From contig NZ_QJVB01000001.1 in assembly GCF_003397705.1 (NCBI RefSeq), forward strand, positions 248,001 to 312,000: 64,000 nucleotides of DNA. The letters run 5' to 3'. Below, one piece after another: positions 35,945 to 45,560 of this stretch (the stretch's first letter is position 1; every line of letters starts with the position of its first letter). The stretch comes from Gardnerella swidsinskii (lineage in GTDB: Bacteria > Actinomycetota > Actinomycetes > Actinomycetales > Bifidobacteriaceae). Both the position numbers and the translations under genes were made by a program. The notes under the pieces are model-generated. The model had not been told where the DNA came from, made no database searches, and saw only the letters and a program-made list of their open reading frames with translations.

Positions 35945-36662
35945 TATTGAAAAACTTACAGAAGCTGATATTACTAAAGTCGCTGTTGTTGGCGCTTTAG
36001 AGGAAGAAGTTGCGCATATTGCTAGCGCGCTTGAAAACGTGACTCACGATAAGTCTGCAAGTCTTGATGTATCTTGCGGCACTCTTGACTCGGCGAATGG
36101 CAGTAAAATCGAAGTCGCGGCTACTGTTGGCGGAATGGGTCTGGTAAATGCTGCTGCAACTGTGCAATATCTTATTGACGCATACAATCCTCAAGCCGTA
36201 ATTTTTTCTGGTATTGCAGGAAATCTTAATAAAAATTTGCATACGAACGATGTTGTTCTTGGAAAAACTGTAAAATATCTCGATACCGATATGCGCTTAA
36301 TCGGTCAATGGAAGCCGTTTGCAAGCGAGTTTCATTCGGATGATTATCTTCTTAAAGTAGCTAGCAAAGTGCTTACCGATATGAAAATCACGCATATTGC
36401 TGGCACTATTGCATCTGGCGGATATTTTGTTGATTCGCCAGAAAAAGTAGCGGAGGTAATTGCAGCTACTCAAGCGGATGCTGTGGAAATGGAAGGCGCA
36501 GCAGTCTTGCATGTGGCTGCTCGTAACGACGTTCCTGCACTTGTTGTGCGCGCAATGAGCGATAATGCGGATACAAAATACGAGGATTTTCACACTTTTG
36601 ATATTTCCGAGTATGCGGACACTGCTGCAAAAATTACGGTAAATATTCTTCGCAATTTGTAG
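35937..36662 (+). CDS. mtnN: 5'-methylthioadenosine/S-adenosylhomocysteine nucleosidase
   Basis: This 241-residue PNP_UDP-family enzyme hydrolyses MTA and SAH to adenine plus the ribose product, recycling spent SAM. The signature segments are VAVVGALEEEVAHI, GGMGLVNAAATVQ, AVIFSGIAGNLN, ASGGYFVDSPEKV, and AVEMEGAAVLHVAARNDVPALVVRAMSDNAD with the catalytic Glu and Asp. It starts inside the last codons of the preceding membrane protein. ATG at 35937 is preferred to 35925 because AAGGA lies at a workable distance before it. Confidence 0.92.
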   Translation: MSNIEKLTEADITKVAVVGALEEEVAHIASALENVTHDKSASLDVSCGTLDSANGSKIEVAATVGGMGLVNAAATVQYLIDAYNPQAVIFSGIAGNLNKNLHTNDVVLGKTVKYLDTDMRLIGQWKPFASEFHSDDYLLKVASKVLTDMKITHIAGTIASGGYFVDSPEKVAEVIAATQADAVEMEGAAVLHVAARNDVPALVVRAMSDNADTKYEDFHTFDISEYADTAAKITVNILRNL

Positions 36663-36913
36663 CATTTCGACACGCTGATGTGGTCGCCGACCTTCATTTT
36701 GCTTAAGTCGCGTTAAATATAGCGCCAAATACCGCCATTTTTGGTACCCACTTTATTTTTGCCGGTGAGGTTTTACCCACCTGTTTACGATGGTTGCGTT
36801 AATAAAAAAAGATAGGGATTAATTAAGAAAATGCGCCCAATTCGCAATACGGCTATAGGAACGCGAAAATGTGGTGGGGTGCAAGGCAATTCTTCGCGAA
36901 AGGAAAGAAGAAT

Positions 36914-38095
36914 ATGCGTAACGATATGAATAAGTCAAATATGAATAAATTTAATACGACTAAAAGCGCACTTAAGTTCCGCAGTATTGCTGCGGCGGCG
37001 CTAACTTTCGGCTTGTGTGCAACCTGCTCTGCTTGCGGAGACAATGTTCCTGCTGATAATTCCAATGCGTCAGGTTCGCAAAACACTAAGATCTCCGGCA
37101 ATTTCCAAGGCTCGGGTGCTTCTTCCCAGCAGGTTGCAATGGAAGCGTGGATTGCAGGATTCCAATCTAAAAATCCGGGTGCAAAAATTGCTTACAATCC
37201 TACTGGTTCTGGTGCTGGCGTTACCACTTTTATGACTGGTGCCACGGCTTGGGCTGGTTCAGACAAAGCGTTGAGTAACGACGAAGTTGAAAAGTCTAAG
37301 TCGATTTGTGCTCATGGAACTACGGCTTTCGATGTGCCCGTGTATGTTTCACCAATTGCGATTATTTTCAACCTTAAAGGTGTTTCGGATGCTGGCAAGC
37401 ATATTAATTTGGACGCTTCGACGATTGCTAAAATTTTCGACGGAAAAATTACGCGCTGGAATGATGACGATATCAAGAAGCAGAATCCTAAGCTAAAGCT
37501 TCCAGACACCCCGATTACTGTTGTTCACCGCTCCGATAAGTCCGGTACAACGCAGAATTTCTTAAGCTATGTGAAAGACGCTGCTCCGGACGATTGGAAA
37601 TATGATCTTTCTGAAAACTGGCCAAATAGTGTCGGTCAAGGTGCAAAGGGCACTTCGGGCGTTGTATCTACTATTCGCATGGCAAATGGTGCGATTGGTT
37701 ACGCTGATTTTTCACAGGTCGGTAAGCTCGGTACTGTTGCAGTGAAGGTGGGGGATACTTACAATGAGATTTCTCCGGAAGCTGCTTCGCAAACTTTAGC
37801 TGATTCTGAAATTGACGCAGACGCTTCTGCAAAATATCCTAATCGTGTTGTTATGAAAATTAATCACAATACGCAATCTAAGGGTGCTTATCCAATTGTG
37901 TTAGTTTCTTACGATATTGCTTGCCCGGTTTATAAAGATGCTGGAACTGCTCGATTTGTGAAGTCTTGGCTTAGCTACGTAACTAGCGCGGAAGGGCAGA
38001 ATGCTGCTTCTTCTGCTGCTGGAACGGCTCCACTTCCACAAAATTTGGTAAGCAAAATTAACGCATCGATTAAGTCTGTTAAAACAGGAAAGTAA
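36914..38095 (+). CDS. pstS: Phosphate-binding lipoprotein PstS
   Basis: PstS is the extracellular phosphate receptor of the PstSCAB importer. The 393-residue protein has a signal peptide and lipobox (LTFGLCATCSAC, lipid on the final Cys), then GSGASSQQVAMEAWIAGFQ, NPTGSGAGVTTF, WAGSDKALS, the KITRWNDDDIKK segment, and VVHRSDKSGTTQNFLSY, the phosphate-contact loop typical of PstS. The ATG at 36914 follows AAAGGAAAG. It heads the pst operon. The upstream 250 bases include direct-repeat-like GTTTACG/GTTGCG, but I cannot confirm a Pho box. Confidence 0.94.
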   Translation: MRNDMNKSNMNKFNTTKSALKFRSIAAAALTFGLCATCSACGDNVPADNSNASGSQNTKISGNFQGSGASSQQVAMEAWIAGFQSKNPGAKIAYNPTGSGAGVTTFMTGATAWAGSDKALSNDEVEKSKSICAHGTTAFDVPVYVSPIAIIFNLKGVSDAGKHINLDASTIAKIFDGKITRWNDDDIKKQNPKLKLPDTPITVVHRSDKSGTTQNFLSYVKDAAPDDWKYDLSENWPNSVGQGAKGTSGVVSTIRMANGAIGYADFSQVGKLGTVAVKVGDTYNEISPEAASQTLADSEIDADASAKYPNRVVMKINHNTQSKGAYPIVLVSYDIACPVYKDAGTARFVKSWLSYVTSAEGQNAASSAAGTAPLPQNLVSKINASIKSVKTGK

Positions 38096-38144
38096 AAACT
38101 TTACAAACTGATATTATGAACGTATCGGTTATAAAGGAGAATGA

Positions 38145-39149
38145 TTGAGTTCTACGAAAAATGCGAAAGCAGTTGCGAATAGTGCAAACGAAACTGCTCA
38201 AATTTCTGAGAGCAATAGCAAAAATTATGTTGGCACTCATCTTGCAGACCGTCTTTTTAAAGGCGTGGCTGCAGGCTGTGGCATGCTAATTTTGCTTGTT
38301 CTTACAGCAGTTGCAGTATTTCTGCTGTTTCGTGCTTTGCCGTTATTAAGTGGAAATCACAATCAAGTAAGTCATGTGTTTGCTGATTTTACTGGTGGTA
38401 AAGCGCATGATTTTATAAGCTATGTGGCTCCGCTTATTTTTGGCACAGTGCTTATGTCTGCGCTCGCGCTGCTGTTCGCATTTTTTGTGGCAATTGGTAT
38501 TGCTCTGTTTATTTCGTATTATGCGCCTAAAAAAATTGTTCCGCTTTTGAGTGGAGTAATTGATTTGCTTGCTGCGATTCCGTCCGTAATCTATGGTTTG
38601 TGGGGCGGATTGGTTTTGGTTCCAGCTATGTATCCTTTCTGGGATTGGGTTTCTAAACTTTTTGGCTGGATTCCGCTATTTTCTGGTCCGGCGGCTAATC
38701 CTTCTCGTTCTGCTGCTACGGTTGCATTAGTTTTGGCTGTGATGATTTTGCCGATTATTACTTCTATGGCTCGCGATATTTTCCAGCAGGCTCCTCGCTT
38801 GCAGCAGGAAGGTGCGCTTGCGCTCGGCGCTACGAAGTGGGAGATGATTAAGTTAGCTGTTTTGCCGTTTGCAAAGTCTGGTATTGTGTCGGCTTCTATG
38901 CTTGGGCTGGGCCGTGCTTTGGGTGAAACGATGGCAGTTTTGATGATTTTGTCTCCTGGATTTACTTTTGGTATCAATATTTTCAAGGCTTCTCAAAATC
39001 AAACTATTGCCGCAAATATTGCAGCGCAGTATCCGGAAGCGAACGGACTTGGCGTAAGTGCGCTTATTGCAACCGGCTTAGTTTTGTTCGTTATTTCTTT
39101 TGCAGTCAACTTTATTGCTCGCAAAATTACCGGAAAGGCGGGCGCATAA
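38145..39149 (+). CDS. pstC: Phosphate ABC transporter permease PstC
   Basis: The 334-residue permease has six membrane segments and the PstC loop FGTVLMSALALLFAFFVAIGIALFI, IPSVIYGLWGGLVLVP and the EAA-type coupling motif QEGALALGATKWEMIKLAVLP, then ALGETMAVLMI. The start is a TTG at 38145 with AAAGGAG upstream; an ATG at 38141 is out of frame. It follows pstS by 49 bases, and its stop abuts the pstA start. Confidence 0.95.
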   Translation: MSSTKNAKAVANSANETAQISESNSKNYVGTHLADRLFKGVAAGCGMLILLVLTAVAVFLLFRALPLLSGNHNQVSHVFADFTGGKAHDFISYVAPLIFGTVLMSALALLFAFFVAIGIALFISYYAPKKIVPLLSGVIDLLAAIPSVIYGLWGGLVLVPAMYPFWDWVSKLFGWIPLFSGPAANPSRSAATVALVLAVMILPIITSMARDIFQQAPRLQQEGALALGATKWEMIKLAVLPFAKSGIVSASMLGLGRALGETMAVLMILSPGFTFGINIFKASQNQTIAANIAAQYPEANGLGVSALIATGLVLFVISFAVNFIARKITGKAGA

Positions 39150-40187
39150 ATGGAGCATCAAATTAATAAATCTAACGAAGGTGCTGAAGTCTTCGCAGAA
39201 AATTGCGTAGAAAATCGCGCAGAAAATTCTGCGGCTCCGGTTATTGACTTCAACAAATTCCGCCCAACTCGCTCACACATAGCTGCGCGCAAACGTAAAG
39301 ACATGCTTATGCGCGTGCTGATTTTCTTGTCTTTTGTTGTGGCACTTATTCCGCTTATTTCTTTGCTTTTAACAACCATTATCAATGGTATTAAGCGTTT
39401 AAATTTTGATTTTCTCACTCATAACATGACTTACGTTGTGGGCGGAAATGCTACTGGAACTGGCGGTTACGGCGGAATTTTGCACGCGATTATTGGAACT
39501 CTTGAAATAACGCTAGGAGCTATGGTTATTTCAATTCCGATTGGTTTAATGTGTGCTGTTTATTTGGTTGAGTATGCTCGCGGAAACAAAATTTCGCGCA
39601 TAATTAATCTGCTTGTTGACGTTATGAGTGGTATTCCGTCTATTGTTGCTGGATTGTTTGCATTTTCTATGTTTGCTCTTCTTGCTGGTCCTGGCACAAT
39701 CAATGGTTTTGAAGGATCTGTGGCTCTTTCACTTCTTATGATTCCAACAGTTGTGAAGTCTTCTCAAGAAATGCTAAAAATCGTGCCTAACGATTTGCGC
39801 GAGGCGTCTCTTGCTTTGGGAGTTACTCAGCAGCGCACAATTACAAAAATCGTTTTGCGCACTGCTCTTCCGGGAATTGTGTCTGGCTGTATTCTTGCGG
39901 TTGCGCGCGTTATTGGCGAAACTGCGCCACTTCTTATGGCTTCAGGCTTTATTGCTTCCACGAATCTCAATTTATTTGATGGGCAAATGACGACTTTGCC
40001 GGTGTACGTTTACCAAGAATATTCCAAACTTTCTGCGAATTGTCCAGCTAATGCGCCGGCTTCTTGTGTAACGTCAATTCCGATGGAGCGCTCGTGGGCT
40101 GCAGCTTTAACGCTTATTGTGTTGGTGTTGTTGCTAAATATTTTGGGGCGAGTTGTGGCTCGAGTGTTTTCTGTAAAGACGAAATAA
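39150..40187 (+). CDS. pstA: Phosphate ABC transporter permease PstA
   Basis: This 345-residue permease pairs with PstC. It shows GGILHAIIGTLEITLGAMVISIPIGLMCAVYLVEYA, IPSIVAGLFAF, the EAA motif REASLALGVTQQRTITKIVLRTALPGI, and VIGETAPLLMASGF. The first ~45 residues are a polar cytoplasmic extension. The ATG directly follows the pstC stop, implying translational coupling. Confidence 0.95.
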   Translation: MEHQINKSNEGAEVFAENCVENRAENSAAPVIDFNKFRPTRSHIAARKRKDMLMRVLIFLSFVVALIPLISLLLTTIINGIKRLNFDFLTHNMTYVVGGNATGTGGYGGILHAIIGTLEITLGAMVISIPIGLMCAVYLVEYARGNKISRIINLLVDVMSGIPSIVAGLFAFSMFALLAGPGTINGFEGSVALSLLMIPTVVKSSQEMLKIVPNDLREASLALGVTQQRTITKIVLRTALPGIVSGCILAVARVIGETAPLLMASGFIASTNLNLFDGQMTTLPVYVYQEYSKLSANCPANAPASCVTSIPMERSWAAALTLIVLVLLLNILGRVVARVFSVKTK

Positions 40188-40275
40188 AGCGAAGTAAATC
40201 TTAAATAAAGTGAGTTAAAGCAAAGCAAAATAAAACAAAGCAAAGCGAATTAAATTTTTAGAAAGTGAGCATAAA

Positions 40276-41055
40276 ATGGGTCAGCGAATTGATGTGAAGC
40301 ACTTAAATATTTACTATGGTGATTTTCTTGCTGTAGAAGATGTAAATATTAATATTGAGCCAAATAAAGTGACGGCTTTTATCGGACCTTCCGGATGCGG
40401 AAAATCAACAGTTTTGCGCACTTTAGACCGCATGCACGAAATCACTCCTGGCGCGCGAGTAGAAGGTCAAGTGCTTCTTGAAGGCCGCGATTTATACGGT
40501 AAAGACGTGGATCCTGTGGCTGTCCGCCGCGATGTTGGCATGGTTTTCCAGCGTCCAAATCCTTTCCCAACAATGTCTATTCGAGAAAACGTGCTCGCTG
40601 GAGTTCGTTTGAATAATCGCAAAATTGCTAAGAGTGATGCTGACGATTTAGTTGAGTGGGCTTTACGAGGCGCGAACTTGTGGAATGAAGTTAAGGATCG
40701 CTTAGATAAGCCGGGTATTGGTCTTTCTGGCGGTCAGCAGCAGCGACTTTGCATTGCTAGGGCTGTGGCTGTGCATCCGCAAGTTTTACTTATGGATGAG
40801 CCTTGCTCAGCTCTTGACCCTATTTCTACATTGGCTGTAGAAGATTTGATTAATGAGCTTAAGCGTGACTACACGATTGTGATTGTGACTCACAACATGC
40901 AGCAGGCTGCGCGTGTTGCGGATTACACGGCATTCTTTAATTTGAAAGCTGTAGGTCAGCCGGGGCATTTGGAATACTTTGCAGACACAACTACTATGTT
41001 CAACAATCCGCGCAACGCTGAAGCTGAGCGTTATATTTCCGGTCGTTTTGGCTGA
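40276..41055 (+). CDS. pstB: Phosphate ABC transporter ATPase PstB
   Basis: This 259-residue ATPase powers the PstCA channel. It has Walker [10 protein letters not shown] (~residues 37-45), the PstB-type Q-loop region [17 protein letters not shown], signature [16 protein letters not shown], Walker [13 protein letters not shown] and switch His in [15 protein letters not shown]. The 88-base gap after pstA is A/G-rich with short AAAGCAAAGC repeats. No phoU or PhoPR-type genes follow within the window. Confidence 0.97.
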   Translation: MGQRIDVKHLNIYYGDFLAVEDVNINIEPNKVTAFIGPSGCGKSTVLRTLDRMHEITPGARVEGQVLLEGRDLYGKDVDPVAVRRDVGMVFQRPNPFPTMSIRENVLAGVRLNNRKIAKSDADDLVEWALRGANLWNEVKDRLDKPGIGLSGGQQQRLCIARAVAVHPQVLLMDEPCSALDPISTLAVEDLINELKRDYTIVIVTHNMQQAARVADYTAFFNLKAVGQPGHLEYFADTTTMFNNPRNAEAERYISGRFG

Positions 41056-41308
41056 GTTGTTATATACTTCTTTGATTTCGGTGTATTTCCTTGGTCAGCA
41101 CGTGCGCGTAAGGTCAGAGCTGTTCGGTTGTTCAAAGGTTTCGCAATTTTCATAATTTTATGTGAGATTTTGTGATGCCTTCGTTCATTCGACGAGTCGC
41201 AGTAACCTCTGCGTGAATGCCCAAATGTAATTGCGTACGCGATTGCTCAAGTGCTTTCGCCGCGCTTTTCTGGTCTTTTGCGCTTGTAAACCAAGGAACA
41301 GAGAGTAT

Positions 41309-42703
41309 ATGGAAAAGTTCTTCCATCTCAAAGAAAACGGCACGAATGTATCAACGGAGATCACTGCAGGTCTCACTACATTCTTCGCAATGTCGTATAT
41401 TATCGTCGTAAATCCAATGATTTTAAGCCAAACTGGCATGCCTAAAGGTGGCGTTTTCCTCGCTACAATCATCGCAGCAATCATTGGTACCCTTGTTATG
41501 GGCTTGTTTGCTAACGTACCTTACGCACAGGCTGCTGGCATGGGTCTTAACGCATTCTTTACTTACACAGTTTGCTTCGGCCTGCATTTTACTTGGCAAG
41601 AGGCCATGTGCATGGTGTTCTTGTGCGGTTTAATTAACATTATTATTACCGTTACTAAAATTCGTAAAATGATTATTCGTGCCATCCCGACTTCGCTTCA
41701 ACAAGCAATCGGCGGTGGCATTGGTTTATTTGTGGCCTATGTGGGCATGATGAGTGTTGGCTTGATTACTTTTACTTCCAAGGATCCTGCCGCCGCTGCA
41801 AAGAGTAAACCAACTGCTGCTATTCCAGGTCTTGCTGTTATGAATAACCCTGTGCTTTGGTTATTCCTTATTGGACTTCTTTTTGCTATTGTTCTTACAG
41901 TTCTTAAAGTTCGCGCAAGCTTGCTTATTACAATTATTGCAACTTCTTTAATTGGTATTCCTTTGGGATTGACTTCTTTGAACAATGCAGTGTCTGTTAC
42001 TGATGCTTTTGCTCAGCTTCCAACTACTTTCGGTGCTATTTTTAGCGATAAGGGTTTTGCATCTTTGTTTGCTGATCCTGCTCGTTTGCCGCTTGTGTTG
42101 GTAACTATTTTCGCATTCTCAATGTCGGATACTTTTGACACTCTCGGCACCTTTATTGGTACTGGCCGTCGTACAGGTATCTTCTCTGAGACTGACGAAA
42201 AGGCTCTTGAAAACGGCTCCGGATTTAGCTCCAAGATGGATCGCGCATTGTTTGCTGATTCTATTGCTACTTCTGTTGGCGCAATTTGCGGTACTTCTAA
42301 CACCACTACTTATGTAGAATCTGCTGCTGGTATTGGTGCCGGTGGTCGCACTGGTTTGACTTCCGTAGTTGTGTCTATTTGCTTCGCGCTTTCTATTGTT
42401 CTTGCGCCTTTTGCTTCTGCAGTTCCTGCTGCAGCAACTGCAGGTGTGCTTGTTGTTGTTGGTTGCATGATGGCAAGCTCCTTGAAGGAAATTGCTTGGG
42501 ACGATATTTCCGAAGCAATTCCTGCATTCTTTGCTGCCGTATTCATGGCGTTCTCTTACTCCATTTCTTACGGCATCGCTGCAGGCTTCATCATGTACTG
42601 CTTAGTTATGACTTGCAAGAAGCGTGCTAAGGAAGTTCATCCAATGCTTTGGATTGTTTCCTTGCTGTTCTTGCTTGATTTCGTTGCTAATGCTGTGCTG
42701 TAA
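41309..42703 (+). CDS. Purine permease (AzgA/GuaB-type)
   Basis: This 464-residue protein belongs to the AzgA-like branch of nucleobase-cation symporters, which import adenine, guanine or hypoxanthine. Typical segments are STEITAGLTTFFAMSYIIVVNP, AQAAGMGLNAFFTYTV, IPTSLQQAIGGGIGLFVAYVG, FAFSMSDTFDTLGTFIGTGRRTG and GTSNTTTYVESAAGIGAGGRTGL. About twelve membrane segments are present. I chose the ATG at 41309; the longer opening from 41231 would add a basic Cys-rich stretch atypical of the family. The 250-base leader upstream shows no recognisable purine riboswitch. Confidence 0.92.
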   Translation: MEKFFHLKENGTNVSTEITAGLTTFFAMSYIIVVNPMILSQTGMPKGGVFLATIIAAIIGTLVMGLFANVPYAQAAGMGLNAFFTYTVCFGLHFTWQEAMCMVFLCGLINIIITVTKIRKMIIRAIPTSLQQAIGGGIGLFVAYVGMMSVGLITFTSKDPAAAAKSKPTAAIPGLAVMNNPVLWLFLIGLLFAIVLTVLKVRASLLITIIATSLIGIPLGLTSLNNAVSVTDAFAQLPTTFGAIFSDKGFASLFADPARLPLVLVTIFAFSMSDTFDTLGTFIGTGRRTGIFSETDEKALENGSGFSSKMDRALFADSIATSVGAICGTSNTTTYVESAAGIGAGGRTGLTSVVVSICFALSIVLAPFASAVPAAATAGVLVVVGCMMASSLKEIAWDDISEAIPAFFAAVFMAFSYSISYGIAAGFIMYCLVMTCKKRAKEVHPMLWIVSLLFLLDFVANAVL

Positions 42704-42783
42704 ATGTGCATTTAATGTAAGGGTGCATTTTGCAAGTAGTGAACTTGTGAAACATAAAATATAAAAGTAAAAATTAAAAAATT

Positions 42784-42815
42784 CGAGGGTATGTAAATTA
42801 CATGCCCTCTTTTTT
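42784..42815 (+). terminator. Terminator after the purine permease
   Basis: GAGGG-T-ATGTAA pairs with TTACAT-G-CCCTC, followed by T6. Confidence 0.88.
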
Positions 42816-42833
42816 ATTTCTATAGTATTTCTC

Positions 42834-42862
42834 TTGACATTGTCCTAACGGCGTATTAAACT
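42834..42862 (+). promoter_or_regulatory. rplJL promoter
   Basis: TTGACA (42834-42839) and TAAACT (42857-42862) are separated by exactly 17 bases, about 230 bases before rplJ. Confidence 0.6.
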
Positions 42863-42867
42863 TGCCC

Positions 42868-43045
42868 AACGTAAACCACAGACCGTTGGCGGAATTAAAA
42901 ATTCCTGAAATTGATGTGTCAGGCCAGCACAGGTTGAGCGATGATTTATAGCGAATTTCGTTATGAGTCGAAAATTTAAGCACATTTTAGTGTTTCTTAT
43001 GTTGCTCTGCCAGTGCGCAGGGCTTTTTTATTGCCCTGTTTAATT
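42868..43045 (+). ncRNA. Ribosomal L10 leader candidate
   Basis: The ~220-base leader of rplJ contains GACCGTTGGCGG near 42884 and further stem elements, as expected of L10 leaders where the L10-L12 complex represses its own mRNA. A CAGGGC/GCCCTG hairpin at ~43017-43037 surrounds a T6 run and could act in attenuation. I have not modelled the fold. Confidence 0.5.
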
Positions 43046-43093
43046 ACGCTTGATGCATTTCTTTCACCTACGGCCAATTTAGGAAGGAACGCC

Positions 43094-43615
43094 ATGAAGA
43101 GGCCCGAAAAGGAAGCGGTAGTTGCCGAGCTTACGAAACTTTTCCGTAATGCAGACGCTATCTACCTCACCGAGTACCGCGGGCTTACCGTTCCGCAGAT
43201 TTCTACTCTGCGCGAAAAGCTAGGCCGCGATACTTCCTACTCTGTGGCTAAGAACACGCTTGCTCGTATTGCTGCTAAGGAAGCGGGCATTGAAGGTCTC
43301 GACGAGCTTCTCGCCGGTCCAACTGCAGTCACCTTCGTTAAGGGTGATTTCATTGAGGCTGCTAAGACCTTGCGTGATTTTGCCAAAGAGAATAAAGCCC
43401 TCGTCATTAAGGGCGGTTTCGCAGATGGAACCGTTTACGATGCCGAAGGTGCAAAGCAGCTCGCCGACTTGAAGTCGCGCCCACAGTTGCTTTCCGAAAT
43501 GGCCGGCGCGCTCAAGGGCACCATGTCCAAGGCCGCTTACCTGTTCAACGCATTGCCAACCAAGGCAGTTCGTACAATCGACGCTTTGCGCGAGAAGCAG
43601 GAAAAGGCCGCTTGA
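43094..43615 (+). CDS. rplJ: 50S ribosomal protein L10
   Basis: This 173-residue protein anchors L7/L12 dimers in the ribosomal stalk. The sequence MKRPEKEAVVAELTKLFRNADAIYLTEYRGLTVPQ (in pieces), VAKNTLARIAAKEAG, GPTAVTFVKGDFIEAAKTLRDFAKE and the C-terminal helix for L12 binding are typical. GGAAGG lies before the ATG at 43094; upstream in-frame codons back to 43013 fall in the leader hairpin. rplL follows 97 bases later. Confidence 0.97.
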   Translation: MKRPEKEAVVAELTKLFRNADAIYLTEYRGLTVPQISTLREKLGRDTSYSVAKNTLARIAAKEAGIEGLDELLAGPTAVTFVKGDFIEAAKTLRDFAKENKALVIKGGFADGTVYDAEGAKQLADLKSRPQLLSEMAGALKGTMSKAAYLFNALPTKAVRTIDALREKQEKAA

Positions 43616-43712
43616 TTCCCTTGCAGCTTGCTGCATGAGACCAACCAAATGTAAAAATGTTATGGTCGTAAGGCATAAGGTATGCCCGGCCAAGTAAGAA
43701 AGGAAGCCAATT

Positions 43713-44093
43713 ATGGCTAAGCTCACTAACGAAGAGCTTCTTGAAGCTTTCGGTGAAATGACCCTCGTTGAGCTCTCTGAGTTCGTCAAGGCATTCGAAG
43801 ATAAGTTTGATGTCGAAGCTGCTGCTCCTGTAGCCGCTGTTGCCGCTGCTCCAGCTGCTGCTGGTGCTGCTGAGGAAGAGAAGGACGAGTTTGACGTCGT
43901 TCTCACCGCTGCTGGCGATAAGAAGATTGCAGTCATCAAGGCTGTGCGTGCTTTGACCAGCCTTGGCTTGGCTGAAGCTAAGGCTCTCGTGGACGGCGCT
44001 CCAAAGGCTGTTCTCGAGAAGGCTAAGAAGGAAGACGCTGAGAAGGCTAAGGCTGCCCTCGAAGAGGCTGGCGCTTCCGTTGAACTTAAGTAG
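43713..44093 (+). CDS. rplL: 50S ribosomal protein L7/L12
   Basis: This 126-residue stalk protein recruits translation factors. It has the N-terminal dimerisation domain ([29 protein letters not shown]), the flexible Ala/Val hinge ([17 protein letters not shown]) and the C-terminal domain ([40 protein letters not shown]). GAAAGGAAG precedes the ATG. The strong terminator at 44155 ends the operon. Confidence 0.98.
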   Translation: MAKLTNEELLEAFGEMTLVELSEFVKAFEDKFDVEAAAPVAAVAAAPAAAGAAEEEKDEFDVVLTAAGDKKIAVIKAVRALTSLGLAEAKALVDGAPKAVLEKAKKEDAEKAKAALEEAGASVELK

Positions 44094-44154
44094 TTCTAAC
44101 TTTTTGTTGCTTTGCGCGTAACGCAGTTTTATGCGTGCGTGTATAGTGAAAATT

Positions 44155-44187
44155 AGGCGGTAGGATTATTCCTGCCGCCTTTTTTTG
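44155..44187 (+). terminator. Terminator after rplL
   Basis: AGGCGGTAGG pairs with CCTGCCGCCT (one wobble) around ATTATT, followed by T7. Confidence 0.92.
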
Positions 44188-44224
44188 TTGCACCTTTGCT
44201 GCTAGAGAAAAATATGTACAAATT

Positions 44225-44280
44225 GTAGTTTTTGTACATTCAATGTACAAAAAATCATACATTCAATGTACAAAAACTAC
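44225..44280. promoter_or_regulatory. Large operator-like palindrome upstream of the DUF4143 ATPase
   Basis: A perfect 25-bp palindrome (12-bp arms around one C; core TTGTACATTCAATGTACAA) lies at 44229-44253. Its core is repeated 23 bp downstream (44257-44276). Viewed as a whole, 44225-44247 and 44258-44280 form a 23-bp inverted repeat with a single central mismatch. It ends 10 bases before the -10, so a bound protein would block transcription. Confidence 0.65.
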
Positions 44281-44290
44281 GTTTTTCGTG

Positions 44291-44296
44291 TATAGT
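44291..44296 (+). promoter_or_regulatory. -10 TATAGT, predicted leaderless start
   Basis: TATAGT ends 7 bases before the ATG at 44304, with only T/A between. The palindromic repeats occupy the -35 region. Confidence 0.55.
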
Positions 44297-44303
44297 TATT
44301 TTT

Positions 44304-45560
44304 ATGAGCGCGTATTTTCCTAGACCAATTGCTGATGCTATTCTTCAAGCAAAAAGAAAAGTTGTAATTCTCGAAGGAGCAAGAGCGGTTGGCAAAACTA
44401 TGATGTCAAAGCGTCAGCTTGTGACTAAAGGTTTCTCATACGTAAGTCTTGCGGATGAAAATACGTTTGCGCTTGCCTCAACAGATTTATATGGTTGGCT
44501 CAAAAATCTTAGTACTCCAGTTGTTATTGACGAAGCGCAAAGACTCCCAGATATGCCACTTGCAATAAAGGAAATAGTTGATAATTCAACGGCGAATAGT
44601 CTTCAGTATGTTTTAACAGGTAGTGCACTTATAAATCGCAATGGATTAGATGGTCAAGATCCTCTTGCTAGGCGCGCTCAACACTTTACAATAAATCCTT
44701 TTACTCAGTGCGAAATCACTCAAAATGGTGGGAATATTGTAGATAGTCTTATAGAAAGTAATCCAAATCTTAAATATGAAAAAGAAATAAGCAGAGAAGA
44801 AACATATAAGATGATGGCTGCTGGCGGATTCCCAGAATATCAGCAATTATATGATTCTTACGAAGATTGGGAACGCGAAAAGCTTGTGTCAAACGATATT
44901 CTTGCAGTATTGGGAGATACTATTCTTCCCGGAGAACGATTAGACAGAAGTATTGCTGTTAGCATACTTAATAAGTTGTTGTGCGCTCCTGGTGGGATTC
45001 TTAACACGAGTTCAATAGGTCAAGATCTTGCATTAGACAGGCGAACAATTGAGCGTTATATTAGCGTATTCTTACGCAGGTTTTTAATAAATGCTCTTCC
45101 GAATATAAAAACTGCTCCGAATCGTCAAACTTTTGCTAGAGCAAAAATACACCCGGTTGATACGTCTTTAAGTGTTCAAACAATGATTAGTAAGGGTCAT
45201 AATCCTTTGGAAGATCCAGTTATGTATGGGAATTTGCTTGAAAGTTTTGTTGTAAATCAGATTATGCCTGCTGTGCAATGGTCGAAAACACATCCGGATT
45301 GTTTCTATTGGCGCGAAACTGGTAGCAGTCCTAAAGAAGTTGATTTTGTGCTAAGTTTTCGTGGGAATCTGATTGGTGTTGAAGTAAAAAGCTCTAGCAT
45401 GGTAAATCGTAACGATTTTAAGGGTCTCACGACTCTTGCGCAAAAGACTGAATTTAAGCGCGGATATGTTGTTTATTTGGGTCAAAAAATTATGCAGTGG
45501 GCGGATAATTTGTGGGCAATACCGTTAAGCGCACTATGGGATCGTGAAGCGTTTGAGTAA
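44304..45560 (+). CDS. AAA_14/DUF4143 ATPase
   Basis: This 418-residue protein has an N-terminal AAA+ ATPase domain with Walker A (LEGARAVGKTMMSK, ~residues 24-37), Walker B (PVVIDEAQRLPDMPLAIKEIVD) and sensor-1-like YVLTGSALI, and a C-terminal DUF4143 domain with an endonuclease-like fold (GSSPKEVDFVLSFRGNLIGVEVKSSS, matching the D-x-n-E-x-K pattern). This family is widespread and often strain-variable, and its function is not established. A helix-turn-helix-like segment (TSSIGQDLALDRRTIERYISVF) in the middle is typical. The gene is alone, behind a palindromic operator that it might itself bind. Confidence 0.88.
   Translation: MSAYFPRPIADAILQAKRKVVILEGARAVGKTMMSKRQLVTKGFSYVSLADENTFALASTDLYGWLKNLSTPVVIDEAQRLPDMPLAIKEIVDNSTANSLQYVLTGSALINRNGLDGQDPLARRAQHFTINPFTQCEITQNGGNIVDSLIESNPNLKYEKEISREETYKMMAAGGFPEYQQLYDSYEDWEREKLVSNDILAVLGDTILPGERLDRSIAVSILNKLLCAPGGILNTSSIGQDLALDRRTIERYISVFLRRFLINALPNIKTAPNRQTFARAKIHPVDTSLSVQTMISKGHNPLEDPVMYGNLLESFVVNQIMPAVQWSKTHPDCFYWRETGSSPKEVDFVLSFRGNLIGVEVKSSSMVNRNDFKGLTTLAQKTEFKRGYVVYLGQKIMQWADNLWAIPLSALWDREAFE

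Noticed and set aside
36663-36913. Possible Pho box before pstS
   Set aside because: GTTTACG and GTTGCG are only loosely repeated; the spacing does not convincingly match actinobacterial PhoP sites.
41056-41308. Possible purine riboswitch before the purine permease
   Set aside because: I could not find the conserved junction and loop elements of a purine aptamer, so none is claimed.
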